Source: Epiperipatus broadwayi (lineage: Eukaryota; Onychophora; Udeonychophora; Euonychophora; Peripatidae). From it: DNA of 64,000 nucleotides. This document shows positions 11,860-23,730 of this stretch, piece by piece (the first letter of the stretch is position 1; the number at the start of each line of letters is the position of its first letter). The stretch lies in the NCBI GenBank assembly GCA_028023455.1, contig JAQFVV010012446.1, positions 4,031,501-4,095,500 on the forward strand, given 5' to 3'. Both the position numbers and the translations under genes were made by a program. The notes under the pieces are model-generated. The model made no database searches. It worked only from the letters and a program-made list of their open reading frames with translations, and was not told the origin of the DNA.

Positions 11860-12215
11860 TGTGACCATTTTCGACATGTGTGGGAATCAAGGGTATCAGC
11901 AGTATGAGATAGCATGGATGGTTGAGGGTCTTGTGAAAGTCTGAGTTCAAACCCCTATATATTACATATAAACAAAGGACAAACTCCCCATACAGTAGTG
12001 CCACCCTGTGCCAAACAGAGTAATCAATGGATGCCAGAAGGCTTGTGCATAAAATCCCTGTTTGGAACAGGGTGGCACTACTATATGGGGAGTTTTGCCT
12101 TTGTTTACAACAAATTATGTGCTAGTATAGAGATGGTGATCATGTGATGTTTGATATATTACATATAAAAGTGCAGGTATGAAAAAACCTGTACTATAGA
12201 AAAAAATCATATTTC
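11860..12215 (+). repeat. Family B copy split by a family A copy
   Basis: The left part (11860-11972) reads as family B 3' half: CAGCAGTATGAGATAGCATGG, GTCTTGTGAAAGTCTGAGTT, then the B-box-like GAGTTCAAACCCC and CTATATATTACATA. The right part (12170-12215) resumes with AGTGCAGGTATGAAAAAA and CCTGTACT, the family's terminal hairpin. Comparison with the uninterrupted copy at 24262-24320 shows family A entered between them. The ribozyme segment is missing. Confidence 0.85.
11973..12153 (+). repeat. Family A hairpin copy inserted in B (16-bp TSD)
   Basis: Exact 16-bp repeats ATATATTACATATAAA at 11957-11972 and 12154-12169 flank this copy. Its left end is CAAAGGACAAACTCCCCATA and the right end passes GGGGAGTTTTGCCTTTG and closes with GGTGATCATGTGATG. 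The arms CTCCCCATACAGTAGTGCCA and its complement form a hairpin. The ribozyme-bearing middle is deleted. Left and right ends agree with the copies at 25674 and 43903, which fixes the family boundaries. Confidence 0.9.
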
Positions 12216-12400
12216 AAAAAAATGCAAAGTAAAAGCTGATGTATTTAACTTTTGCTTGAAGGCATTTTAATTCTGACATTAATTCATTTATTGAATTGAC
12301 TTACATAGCTTCTTGAACGCTGTGGACAGAGAATTTTATAGACTTCTTGGTATTCCAAAAAGTACTTCGTCTTTAGGTTTATGGAAAAAACAATTTTTTT

Positions 12401-12460
12401 TTTGCTAGTGGTCTTAATATTGAAATTAGATTTGCTAGTGGTCTTAATATTGAAATTAGA
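12401..12460. repeat. Perfect 2 x 30 bp tandem repeat
   Basis: The unit TTTGCTAGTGGTCTTAATAT plus TGAAATTAGA occurs twice, 12401-12430 and 12431-12460, without mismatch: a recent local duplication. Confidence 0.95.
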
Positions 12461-12655
12461 TAATCTTCTACTGATCTTATCAGTGGCTCCTTCAACACAA
12501 CGTAAGACAACTCTATAACCAGTTGAGTAGTCAATTTTATTATTTTTTGTTTTCTTAGTAACAATGCTATATGAAGCTTTATGTACGATGTTTTTATTGC
12601 AACTTTAACCTTTACAATGAAAAATGATATTTCATAAAAACATCCTGAAATTTAA

Positions 12656-12980
12656 ACAAAATAATAAACAGTTTAGCCCCTAAAAACTTTATGCATATAT
12701 ATATATAGATGGATAGGTGTATGCATGGATAGAGAGCGATGGATGGATGGATAGGTGAATATTTACGATCATAACAAACAAAGCTAAATAATGAGTCTAT
12801 ATATGAAATAGATGGATGAACAAAATAATAAACAGTTTAGCCCCTAAAAACTTTATTCATATATATAGATGGATAGGTGTATGCATGGATAGAGAGCGAT
12901 GGATGGATGGATAGGTGGATATTTACAATCGTAACAAACAAAGCTAAATAATGAGTCTATATGTGAAATAGATGGATGAA
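12656..12980. repeat. Tandem duplication 2 x ~164 bp
   Basis: Units start at 12656 and 12820 with ACAAAATAATAAACAGTTTA, then GCCCCTAAAAACTTTAT, a GATGGATAGG...GAGAGCGATGGATGG block and end in GAAATAGATGGATGAA. Near identity implies a recent event. The last words resemble the RTE sequence for RWMDE, so the right copy runs into the RTE fragment R7. Confidence 0.92.
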
Positions 12981-12984
12981 ATAA

Positions 12985-13095
12985 ACCAATTTGTTGATAT
13001 GTTGTGTAGAAGAGGGCCATAGATTAGAGAAACTGGATTAAATTGCTTAAACTTCCTCATGCACTGGATCGATAGTGGTTGAAAATTATGATGAT
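12985..13095 (+). pseudogene. RTE-like 3' end fragment R7
   Basis: AGATTAGAGAAACTGGATTA, then a degenerate form of the segment coding the final GETFILQWI residues, then GGTTGAAAATTATGATGAT. This matches the extreme 3' end of R2 (23425-23500). Confidence 0.7.
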
Positions 13096-13179
13096 ATGAA
13101 ACCTATTAATGTCATTTAATGGATTACATTTAAATGTAATATAGGGGTTTGAACACAGTCTTTCAAGTTCCCTTAGGTT

Positions 13180-13885
13180 AAAATAGATTTTATCTTGAGC
13201 TCATAGCTTTATAATTAACTAAATAGGTCAGAGGTAGCTAGTGGAGGGTTGCATTTGATCCTAAGGACCTAGGTGCAATGCTCTCAGATCCAAGGCTTCT
13301 CATTAATGAAAGCCATAAGCTAGAATCTAATCTGGGAATAGTGGATGAGTAGGCATTAGATAGGGATTTTATGCACAAACCCTTCAAGCATCTATTGATT
13401 TCTATGGCTTGCACTGGGTGGCACTATTGTATGAAGAGTTTGATATTGATATGCAAGCATAGGATATAGTGACCTTGTAATGTTTTAGTGGTTTTAAGCC
13501 TATCCTGCCATAGGATTATGGTGACTAGGGTTCTTAAAAAAAACAAAAAATACTACCTGGGTTAAGATTTGTATGTCTATACAAGCAGATTAGCTTGGAT
13601 TTAAAAACGTTATTGTGTTTTCATCTTGGGCTCATAACTTTATAGTTAACTAAATAGGTAAAAAGTGGCTTCTGGAGAGTTGCATTGGATCTTAAGATTT
13701 AGATGCAGTGGTCTCAGATATAAAGCTCCTCACTGATAAAAGCCACAGCATAGAAACTCATCTGGGAATATTGGATGAAAAATATTGGATGAATAGACTA
13801 TTAGGATGAATGGACTATTAGATAGGGATTTTATGCACAAACCTTTTAGCTTCCTAGGTGGCACTACTGTGTGGAGAGTCTTCTA
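13180..13885 (+). repeat. Old family A tandem array (period ~430 bp)
   Basis: Two successive family A monomers share the CTCAGAT..AA.GCT.CTCA block (13283 and 13713), GGGATTTTATGCACAAACC, GGTGGCACTA.TGT and TAACTAAATAGGT. Spacing is about 430 bp, close to the 452-457 bp of the younger array. Hammerhead cores are decayed: CATTAATGA...TAGAATCT near 13302-13340 and CACTGATAA...AGAAACTCATC near 13731-13765. Flanking duplication not found. Age and decay suggest an ancient insertion of the same kind. Confidence 0.75.
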
Positions 13886-14039
13886 CTGATACAATAGCTA
13901 AATGTGAACTAATTCACTTTTTAAATTCAAGTGGCAGGCTTTGTAAACATATAATATTTGGGATGATAATTCTTGCTTGTTATCATGTGTTTAAACCCTT
14001 GGCTCACTTAAAGAAATTATCTGCATTTAAAAACATGTA

Positions 14040-14215
14040 TGGGGGGAAATAAATGTTCTAATAATTTTAGTTGGTAGTTGATTTATATTATAAAAGATAC
14101 CTTGCTCAGAGTGAAAAGCAGTCTTAATAGCCATTCCATCCCCCCCCCCCAAGAGGAACAGTTGCGAAAGAAGACACATCTGGCTGGCTGCTGAGATAAC
14201 ATTTTTTTAAAATTT
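14040..14215. other. Unassigned AT-rich DNA with poly-C
   Basis: A poly-C run at about 14141-14151. No gene or element boundary seen. Confidence 0.5.
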
Positions 14216-14219
14216 ACAT

Positions 14220-14760
14220 TTTGGTCATGAATATATATGTAAATAAATGAAGCCATCAACTCTTAATGTCAATAACAATCAGCAATGTCAATCTGTAACC
14301 ATGGTAACCTTCATTTTACAATAAAGGTGGATACACAACTTCATCTAAGGTCCACTGTGTTTATATAAACACTAAAGATTGCACCTTATCTAAAGAAAGA
14401 GTTTATTAATCTAATAAATCTCAGTAAACAAGAAAATATAATGTATTCTGAATGCAGATTAACAAATGGTCAATTATAACTCAAATTCTACTCAAACTAT
14501 ATATTACTTAGAAAGCAAAGCTAATAATATTCAAGGATAGATGTAAATGCATGAAATCAATCAACACATACACAGTAGCAATATCAATGACAATTAACAA
14601 TTTCAATCTGTAGTCAAGGCAAATTCCTCCTTACAATTTAGGTTGATACACAGGTTTAACCTATGATTCACAATGTTTATATGGACTCTAAAGATTTCAA
14701 TTTGACTAAAGACAGTGAGAGTATTAATATTATATATCAATTAATTAAATACCACATAAA
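14220..14760. repeat. Diverged direct repeat pair (family I related)
   Basis: 14265-14410 (TCAATAACAATCAGCAATGTC, then GGTAACCTTCATTTTACAAT, then ACTAAAGATTGCA) and 14582-14725 (TCAATGACAATTAACAATTTC and following) are collinear with about 70-75% identity. The TCAATAACAATCA.CAAT words are the complement of the family I unit at 15130, so these may be inverted family I copies. Confidence 0.55.
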
Positions 14761-15125
14761 TGTAATGTACTGTTGGTACCTATATATGCTCCTATAAAAA
14801 TTTATAAAAACTTACGATTTTATATTTGGCAATGGTTGATGAAAAATCTGATAGAGTACATGTTTCAGTCAATAAAGCCTGATATCTTCAGCTTCTTGGG
14901 AAATTATTTGAAATCATATCAAAGATAACAACTCATTCTATTTAAATGAACTCGCAACTCTCAGTTTGGGTGCGAATTAGGCCATAGTATTTCTAGATAC
15001 TTATAAGCTTTTTAGGTATTTATACTATGCTAGTAATGTTTACATGTACATTGAAATGTTTAAACTACAGTATTTGCCTCATATGAGAGAGAATGATTGC
15101 ACTTTATATATATATATATATATAA

Positions 15126-15312
15126 GAAGGTTGCCTTGACAACAGTTTGAAATTGTTGATTGTTATTGATATTGGGATTGTCTAAGTGTTGACTGGTTTT
15201 TAATGATATATATATATAAGGATGTTGCCTTGACAACAGTTTGAAATTGTTGATTGTTATTGATATTGGGATTGTCTAAGTGTTGACTGGTTTTTAATGA
15301 TATATATATATG
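15126..15312. repeat. Tandem repeat 2 x ~94 bp (family I)
   Basis: Units start at 15130 and 15224: GTTGCCTTGACAACAGTTTG, AAATTGTTGATTGTTATTGA, TATTGGGATTGTCTAAGTGT, TGACTGGTTTTTAATG, then (TA)n. A third, diverged copy lies at 56455-56535 beside a hairpin, so this is the end module of a dispersed element. Confidence 0.9.
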
Positions 15313-16515
15313 TTTAGTTAGACATTGACTTATAAATATAAAATGCATACAATTCAGCATTTGTAATTGTCTGTAATAATATATATAGCATAGGTTTTGT
15401 TCATTACATGCAGAATACAATACTCTCATATGAAATATAGCTTTCAATAACTTGTTGTAGAATAATGTTTACAATTGAAATCTGTATGATAAGCATTAGA
15501 ATGCTTATTTATTTAGTATGCCAATTTTTTTTTGTTAGACAGCTTAACTATGAACGAAATATCATAAAGGAATTTGTAAAGATTCCAACAACATGTAGAA
15601 TCATCAAGTGGCTTCATTAATTCCTTTGATTTTGCCAATGTAGCCATAAATTTGACTATCGTTAACTATATGGTTCATGGTTTGTGTTTGTTCATATAGA
15701 GAGATAGATTAGTGATTGTTAATTTATATTTATGAAGCAAATAAAACATAATGATCATAGGTTGTTCTTCAATTTATTGATGAAATTTCAGCAATCATTG
15801 GATTAATCAAATCGAGAAGATTTCACTGTTGAATTTGAAGAAAGTAATTTATTTGGAACCTCATGAAAATTCCATCTTTTATTTAGTAATGCTTTGATTG
15901 TAGATTTTTTTTAAACAAAAAGAATCTTGATTTGGGATGAATCTTAGGTAGTGAGGCTACTAATTCAAGATATAATTACATCCCTAACCTTTTATACCTT
16001 TTTTGCGAGATAACTTTTATGTCTAGCTGAAAATATGTGAAGTAACAGGAAGCTGCAGGAAAGGAGTAGTTTGTGTGTATCACTAATATTTTTCATAATA
16101 ATATTTAATTATCCAGAAATTTGGCATGGATACTTTTTCTCCAAACAGAATCATAGTATTTATCAATTGTGCAAAGGAAACTGGCCATATTCCTTAGGTG
16201 GTTATTCTTAAAAAAAAAACAGATCTAATCTTAGACAAATGAAACATATTAGTTATGCTATGATCCAAAAGTACTCCTAAATAGTATGTGGTCATAGGTT
16301 GCCAATCACTCATTTATATTATACTTTTTAACTTAGAATAAAATTGTGCTTGGATTTTCATTTTTGTTGACAAAACTGTTTGACTTACTTTTATAGAATT
16401 TGGATCTATTTTTAATAGGGCATATGTTGGGTTTGGATGGGGAATCTATTTTTTATTGTAAGACTTTATAATTAATAATTTATAAATTATTAATTACAAC
16501 TTTAAATTGTTTTAA
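15313..16515. other. AT-rich DNA, no gene seen
   Basis: The small frames here have low-complexity translations. No RNA gene or element end found. Confidence 0.5.
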
Positions 16516-16519
16516 AAGA

Positions 16520-18180
16520 TTTCTAATTATAAGAGTTTCACACTGATTCGCTGTAAATTGAAGGATTTCGTGTATGTTAGTTTGTATAGAAATTGTGGAC
16601 TTAATCAGTGAAGCAGTTAATGGCTTCACACTCTCAAATCAAAATCTTTTAGATTCACCTATATAATTAGAAAATAGGTCAAAGATAAAAGTTGTGCTCA
16701 TCTTTTAAATTCATTAATCTTGTGTTAAGATTTGTAGAGGTCCCTACTTTCATATCTAGGTGCATAGTTTTAAGGTTATAGCCTTAATATATATTACTTA
16801 TGTAAGACATTATATGTTTTTGATGCAAAGAAACAAAAGGCTTTTTTTAATGCAGCCAGAGGAACAACCAATGAACAAGGTATACAGTTTCAAAAAGCCA
16901 GGAATTTAGTAAGACAATGCTTGCTTAAATTTGATGTGAAATGTTGGTGTATTCCTATTCATAGAGCAATCAAGTTTTAAAATGTTACTAAAATAGTTTA
17001 CAAGACATGTCTCAAAGAATCGTTTAAGTACACTTGCAAATAATGCTCACCTTTTCATAAATCATTATCAATCTATGTATCAGATGACAACTTCTAACCA
17101 ATCATGGCACTAAATCAATAATTGCAACTTTGAAAATGCAGAAATGTAAAATTAGTGGCACTTTTTGTTTTTATATTAATCAAGACAGCTTACAGTTTTA
17201 AATGTTAATTCAGATGAAATGCTAATGTTTTTTGACAAGCTTGCGAATAATTTTACGACTTCTCAACTATCTAACTTCAGTAATATAATATGTTCATGAA
17301 ACAAAAAAATGAAAAATGTTAGTATATAACAAGTTGCAGTCAGATAAAAGTGGTCAAGGCCATTTTTTATCTGAGAAATAGATTGGCATGGATATGCAAA
17401 CAGGTAGTCACATGATTTTTTAGGAATTTGACTTGCAAATTATCTTTAAGATTGTTGACTTGATTGTTTCAAAAATAGAATGCATTATCAATGTTGTATA
17501 TTTGAGAAGCTGTCAAATTCTTTGGAAACATCCAAAATCACTAAATAATATGTTTTTTCATGAGATTTATAATTTTATTGAAGTTTTATTTTTCATTTAA
17601 GAATGCTTAAATTTTTAAAATGGTGATAATAAAATCAATCAATATGTTATTCAGTTAGCTGAATGAGATAGCATAGAATCCATTAATGTAAAATCAAATC
17701 ATCGTTGTAGTATCAAAAACAGGTTTATTCAACTATGTTTACAATAAAGAAAAAATTATAAAATAACATTAAATTTGGCAATACATTTATAAACCATTAA
17801 ATTACTTAATGTCCAATATTAATAAGATTCCATGTGGAATTTGCTATTAGGTGAGGAGCTAATTTCAAATCTCTTTCTTTGATATCTTTTAATTTTTGTA
17901 AATCATCGTTGTATTGGAGTGAACAACATAAAATTTCCTAAAAGAATGTTTTATGATAAACTTAAGCTTGGTTTTCTTGGGAGAGATAGATTCCATTTAT
18001 GAAGATTACCTCAAAGATATCCCAATCAACATTGCACTTCTTTGGAATATCTTTGAAGTAATCTTTATAAGTGGAATCTATCACTCCCAAGAAAACCATG
18101 CTTAAGTTTACCATAAACCATTCTTTAGGAAATTTTGTTTTGTTCATTTTAATCCAATGAAGTCTTGTTTTGGTTTGCTG
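16520..18180. repeat. Old dispersed repeat J, copy 1
   Basis: Collinear with 45560-46640 in several blocks: GCTGTAAATTG.A.GATTTCGTG, TGGACTTAA.CAGTGAAG, TCAAATCA..AT.TTT.AGATT, TGTGTT..G.TTTGT.GAGGTCCCT, and at the end CCAATGAA. No protein frame survives. It contains the hairpin at 17930-18137. Confidence 0.6.
17930..18137. repeat. Long hairpin, arms ~95 bp
   Basis: The left arm (AAATTTCCTAAAAGAATG, TTTATGATAAACTTAAGC, TTGGTTTTCTTGGGAG...) is complementary to the right arm (...CTCCCAAGAAAACCATGCTTAA, GTTTACCATAAACCATTC, TTTAGGAAATTT) around a short centre near 18033. The minus-strand frame here is just the hairpin arm. A related single arm lies near 46540-46600. Confidence 0.85.
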
Positions 18181-18203
18181 TAGAAGAATTTAATAGCAGT
18201 ACA

Positions 18204-18480
18204 AAATATCAAATAAATTGAATAATGGATTGGAATATTACATGGACATATTTACAGTTCAAACACAGTCTAAATAAATATCAAACAGAATAATGGATTG
18301 GTATGATCTATATATGAATATATTTATGATTCAAACACAGCTTCACAAAATGTAAAATAAACATAATAATGAGCAGACATGGTTTATATGTGAACATATT
18401 TATGGTTCAAACACAACCTAACTAAATATCAAAAAATAATGAACTTGCATGTTCTATATGTGGACTTAATTGTGGCTCAT
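18204..18480. repeat. Minisatellite, about 4 x 70 bp
   Basis: Units share TTCAAACACAG.CTAAATAAA, TATCAAA, AATAATGGATTGGTATG and a GTGAACATATTTATGG segment, with 10-20% divergence between units. Confidence 0.85.
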
Positions 18481-19845
18481 AAGTTGGTTTGTATGGTATT
18501 CACAAAGTTTATCCCTAATGTATTAAACTTATTGTTTTGTTTTGTTATCTTGTATTAGCTATACTATTTAGCAATTGTCTGGTGTTTCTGATGATGATGT
18601 TAAATGATCTGTGGAGAGCAAGTTTTATGAATCCAAAAATTCTTTTGATAAGGGATATTGTCACCAAATGATAAATCCTTAATCATCAATAATGGGTCCC
18701 TACCATTGCTTTTTTCTGATCGTAATATAAATTATTACGGTATCATCTATTTAAAATTTATTACAAATCAGCATTTCAATATTACAGGATTATTATTTTA
18801 TTTCTTCCCCGTTTCCATCATTGAAATTTTTATTCGATAAGTTGAGCTAGCTTATATTTTTTTACATTAAATTCAAAATATAGAATTTTAATATTAATAA
18901 CATTTAAATCCAAGTAATGTATAATTAGAAATTATATTTGTTAGTGCTGAAGTCGGTTAATTTATTTCTATCATTTGCACTTTAATAAGTCTGTCATCGT
19001 CAGTCATTCTTGGGGAATTTGTTGCGATAAACTCCTCTAGCTGTTTTTTAAATTAAGTAATGACTAGTCTAAAATTCACATTTTAATGCTCTTTAGAGTG
19101 TTCATTCAAAATAATTGAAGTCTTTGAAAGCATCCAATTAAAAAGAATCATAAATATTCTAAAGTGCAATATACAAAATAAAAGCAATGTTAATTTATAT
19201 ATCTATACGTGTTAGTGTCCAACTGATGTGATCAAAAATTAAGGTTTTGCCCATTGTGGGCACTGATCATAGAGAAATATGATGACTATACTTGAGTTAA
19301 TACTTAAACTGTCTAATTTGTTATGGTATTTATTTATTCACATAGCAGGGATTTAAATAAAATATAATTTGATCCTTTTAAGTAAGAGTTAATAGGCTTG
19401 AAGCATATAGTGAAATTAAAATTTTTTAGTTGAAATAATTATTTCTCACGGCTAAGCACTTTCAGAGATTTCTTCTCCATATTCATAGCCTTCAACTATA
19501 ATAATTTATGCAAATCTATGCAAGTTCATTCATACAGTCCATCTTTTCGAAATAGAAAAGCATGCATCTTTTCTGTTTATTGCATTTATATCTCTTGCTA
19601 TAAACCATGCCTCCTTAATCTGCCTCTTGATATCATTCCTTTCAGTAGAAATTATTGTAACATTTGCAGGTTCAAATTCATGATTAGCGCCTTCTGGTGG
19701 TCCACAAATAGTGAGCTACCTACAGGGGATCTTCGTTAAACACCATTCCACTCGTGGTTTGTATTATCGTATCTGAGGAAAATAACATGATTAAAAAGTT
19801 CAGCAGCTTTATGAAGTGAAATTTTTGTAGATCAGAAAGTCGCAA
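18481..19845. other. AT-rich DNA, no gene seen
   Basis: The frames at 18658-18840 and 19518-19739 show no recognisable domain, and there are no splice or poly(A) features that I would trust. I leave them unannotated. Confidence 0.5.
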
Positions 19846-19848
19846 GTA

Positions 19849-19943
19849 AAGTGTTAGTGGCCTTGTGGTTAGCATAGCTGCCTTACAAGCAGCTGGCTGG
19901 GTTTGCTTCCCTGGCAACACTTTGATATATGAAGAAAAAAAAA
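19849..19943 (+). repeat. tRNA-derived SINE S3
   Basis: A-box-like GTGGTTAGCATAGC at 19866-19879 and B-box-like TGGGTTTGCTTCCCTGG, then a TTTGATATATGA stretch and an A tail (GAAAAAAAAAA). Family S in plus orientation. Confidence 0.85.
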
Positions 19944-20334
19944 ACGTTTACAATGTACAAACTCAAAAAAGAGAGAGAGAGAATATTCCCTAAATACAAT
20001 AACCATTTTTATTACCTTAGATATTTTTATATAGTTTTACTAGTAAAAATTAAATAGTAGCAACTCTCTCCATACAACAGAATCACCATAATTGTTACTA
20101 TTGGAATAAGAGTTTGGGCAAGGAAAAGAAGTGTTGGTCATGTGATATGTTAATAGTTTTCTAAACTATTCTAGTAATAATGAACAAAATAGAAAAATCA
20201 TATAATATTAAAATACTTGTAAAATAACAAACTTACACTAAAATTATTTGCATGGCCATGGTTTTGACTATTACAAACAGACCTGCTCAGGTGAAAATGT
20301 TAAACATAATACAATTATATATAGTAAGTTAACC

Positions 20335-20545
20335 ATTCCCAGAATCATTTCAAATGCAACCACATTTAATATCAAAGGAAGTTTTCATAAGACTGATGAC
20401 CACAGAATCAAAAAGTGGGTATGAAGTATGGGAATTCAAATTCAGATGAATAGTCTTATTGATTTTGAGGTCATCAATCTTATGAACACTTCCTTTGATG
20501 TTAAAGGTATGTGGTATTTGAAATGAATTGTGGGAATAGATAGAC
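20335..20545. repeat. Inverted repeat, arms ~70 bp
   Basis: The left arm (TCCCAGAATCATTTCAAATG, CAACCACATTTAATATCAAAG, GAAGTTTTCATAAGACTGATGA) pairs with the right arm (TCATCAATCTTATGAACACTT, CCTTTGATGTTAAAGG, TATGTGGTATTTGAAATGAATT). The CTGATGA here is not followed by a paired helix II plus GAAA, so I do not call a ribozyme. Confidence 0.8.
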
Positions 20546-20809
20546 TGTTATATATGTGTGTGTTATGTTTATTTATTTTCACTAAACACTATTTGTAATA
20601 GGCAAAATCATGGTCTTTTTATTCTACTAGTATTTCAATGTTATAAGGTTTTCTATTTTATTTTGGCTATGATAGTGTATTTTCAATAATTATGGCATGA
20701 CATCAGTATTGTCTAGATATCAATACAAATGTTATAATTTCAATTTTTATGTAAAATTAGAAGTTATAAAAAGAAATATATATATATAGCAACATTATTT
20801 ACTTACATA

Positions 20810-21455
20810 ATCTATAGAAAGTTATGTATATAACAAAGTTTATCGAAAAATCAATTACACCTCTTATAAAGAGATTTGTAATCTTATGTAATATTATGAA
20901 TACAATTTATCCAAACTGCTTCAAACACTTTTTAGCAAAATACTTTATTTGTACATATACATACACCTATGCTTCGATTGACCTGCAGTCTTCTTCAGAG
21001 CAAGTTTATTTTGCTTCAAACACTTTTTAGTAAAACTCTTTATTTGTACATATACATACACCTACATTTCGACTAACCTGCAGTCTTCTTCAGAACAAGT
21101 TTATTTTGATCAAAATAAACTTGCCCTGAAGAAGACTGCAGGTCAGTCGAAACATAGGTGTCAAAATAAACTTGCCCTGAAGAAGACTGCAGGTCAAGTC
21201 AAAACGTAGGTGTATGTATATGTACAAATAAAGAGTTTTGCTAAAAAGTATTTGAAGCAGTTTGGATAAATTGTATTTATAGGATATTATGGCAAAAATA
21301 AAGAAAAATGTGATTTTGGTAATATTGTGAGTGTCAGTAAATATCTATAAAGGACATATAGAAAGTTACCATCTTGTATACAGCAATGTTTAGCAAAATA
21401 TTAATTAAACCTCTTGTAAAGAGATTTGTAGTCTTATGTAATATTGTAAATATGA
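20810..21455. repeat. Foldback N with four CTGAAGAAG...GAAAC units
   Basis: Two minus-strand units (around 20975-21004 and 21070-21101) and two plus-strand units (about 21127-21160 and 21171-21210) of CTTGCCCTGAAGAAGACTGC, AGGTCAGTCGAAAC, ATAGGTGT form a large inverted repeat. Outer arms include CAAACTGCTTCAAACACTTT and its complement at 21255-21270. The flanking segment CTCTTATAAAGAGATTTGTA also recurs in direct orientation near 21410. The motif resembles a hammerhead with helix II GACUG/CAGUC, but one extra A follows the CUGAAGA and the helix III to cleavage-site geometry does not fit. Confidence 0.75.
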
Positions 21456-21715
21456 GTAAATTTCTATAGAGGACACAAATAAATGACATTAATATGTTAC
21501 ATATTTTGATGGTATTTAATATATATATATATATTATAATTCAAACACTCTAGAATAAACTCTGCAAAATTCAGTATATATAAAATAAATAACTAAATAT
21601 TAGCCGTAACCAGTTTATGGCAGTTTATGCTATCTTGAGTCGCAATCAAACATTAATATTTAAATCTCATTAAAATATATTAAACAACACATATATATAT
21701 GATACACTTTTAACA
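21456..21715. other. AT-rich DNA with (TA)n
   Basis: (TA)n at 21521-21535 and 21690-21700. No gene seen. Confidence 0.6.
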
Positions 21716-21719
21716 ACTG

Positions 21720-23505
21720 TAATTGCTAAAAAGATAGTGGATTCAAAAAAGCAGCAATTGGTCAGTAAAATTTCTACTGACACAAGACAATTTATGAAGA
21801 AAAGAAGGAACATGGAAAATATATTAAAATGGTGCACTAAGAAGAATTGAATATCTAGAATTTTGTAAAATTATCCCAAAAGGAATTCATAACAATATAA
21901 GAAAGTATAGTTGTGAATTAGTAAGGAAGGCTATAAAAAAGAATAAGAGTCTTAATAATATAAAACAACATCTCCGTATTGGTAGGAAACTTATTTCTGC
22001 AATAAAAAAAAAATGCAACTATTACTAAAAAAAGAAATGCCATCATGAAATGTGTAGAAAAATTCTGTCAAGAATTTTATAGCAATAAAGAACAAGGAAA
22101 AGTATCTCCTACAACTATTACATTTTCTGAATTGCCCAGGATGAGAAATGCAATTAAATCTATGAAGAAGGGAAAAGGTAATGATAAGAATTATAATCGA
22201 TATCATAAAAGAAGCTGGTGAAAAGATAGACATTTTTTCGGCAAAGTTACAGACCAAATATCAAAATGAAAAAAATGTAACAGATGATTGAAGGGAATGT
22301 TGCACTAATATTAATATTTAAAAAAGGTTGATAAGGAAGATATTGGAAGTTTCAGTCTTTTATCAGTTCTATATTAAAATTTTACCAAGATAACAGCAAA
22401 CTTTGGATTTTAATCAGCCAAAAGAACAAGCTGCATTTAAAAGTGGTTTTAGTACAGGGGATCATATCCAAGTATTAAAAGGAGTTATAGAAAGGACCAA
22501 TAAATATGACTCACCTTATGTTTTGGATTTATAGATTATGAAAAGGCATTTGATTCTACAAGCATTTTTTCAGTGGTTAAAGCATTGGCTCATGAAGATG
22601 TAGACCCAGGATAGTGACATATTTTAAATAATATTTATAAAAATGCAACAGCAACAATTAGATTACATAATGCTACTGGGAAAGTCAACATTGAGAAGGG
22701 TGTAAGACAGGGTGATTCCATGTCTCCAAAACTTTGTAGCAGCAGTTTTGCCAGAAGTATTTTGTGAATTAAAATGGAAAACTAAGGAAGTAAAAATAAT
22801 AGATTATTTAAGTTTTCTAGCTTTTGAAGATGATGTAATTCTTTTTGAAAATAATGATTTAGAGCTTTAGGATGTTGCAAGAATTATTAGATGAAAGTAA
22901 GAAAATAGATCTAAAGGTAAATGTTAAAAAGACTAAAGTAGTGTTCAATGGATTTTTTCAAAAAAAGAAAATATTGATAATTTAAAAGATGTTAGCAACT
23001 GCAAAGACTTTAGCCAGATTATTACTATAGATGAAAACAGATAAAGTTAATCATAGAATTAAACTTTGTGCTGCTTTTGGTAGAAATAATTTAATATTTA
23101 AAGGAAATATACCTATTTATGTATGGATCTCATATCTGGACACTTAACAGAAAATCAATATAAATACTTCAGACCATTCATTAAAGTATAGAGGGATGCA
23201 TGTTAGGAGTAACAAGAAGTGATAATAAATGAAATACATGAAAGAATTAAGACTGCAGTGGAGTTGGGTTGGAAATATTTCTAGAAAAGATGATAATAGA
23301 TGGACAGTTGAAATCTTAAACTGGATTCCAAGAGATTGTAAAAGACACAGAAAGAGACCACATGTGAGATGGATGGATGAAATAAGGAAGTGTACTGAGA
23401 TGATATGGAGAAAAGAAGTTAGAGATTAGAGAAACTGGATTAAATTTGGGGAGACCTTCATCCTTCAATGGACTGATAATAATTGAAAATGATGATGTTA
23501 ATATA
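21720..23505 (+). pseudogene. RTE-like retrotransposon R2, 5'-truncated, inactive
   Basis: Begins at the linker between endonuclease and reverse transcriptase (matches R3 from about 57690). The reverse transcriptase follows: degenerate NQPKEQ.AFKSGFSTGDHIQVLK (22415-22485), YVLDL*IMKKAFDSTSIFSVVKA (22510-22590), KGVRQGDSMSPKL (22700-22735) and the catalytic region read as FLAFEDDVILFENND (22808-22855; the usual FADD is altered). The C-terminal tail WSWVGNISRKDDNRWTVEIL through HVRWMDEIRKC is open at 23229-23429. Frameshifts and stops are frequent. The 3' end is GATAATAATTGAAAATGATG. Confidence 0.9.
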
Positions 23506-23730
23506 TATTAAATCATAAGTACACATAGCTAATTTGTTATCATATCTAAATCACATGATCCCACCCAATGCTAGAATTTCCATTTATTACCTGGGTGTTG
23601 TCTTGGCAACAGACTGTCTGTACTCTATTGGTTTATTTTAAGTATTGACTGGGATCATGTAATATATATATATATCATTTACAATATTAAATACAACATA
23701 ACCTTGAAGTTACTATTAGGATTTACATAA

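Noticed and set aside
17962-18147. Minus-strand frame in a hairpin
   Set aside because: Translation of one arm of the 17930-18137 palindrome.
18204-18480. CRISPR-like spaced repeats
   Set aside because: Units are contiguous ~70-bp minisatellite copies with no unique spacers, and the genome is plainly eukaryotic.
20390-20425. Hammerhead at CTGATGACCACAGAATC
   Set aside because: Core reads GAAUC in place of GAAA and no helix III/I arrangement fits.
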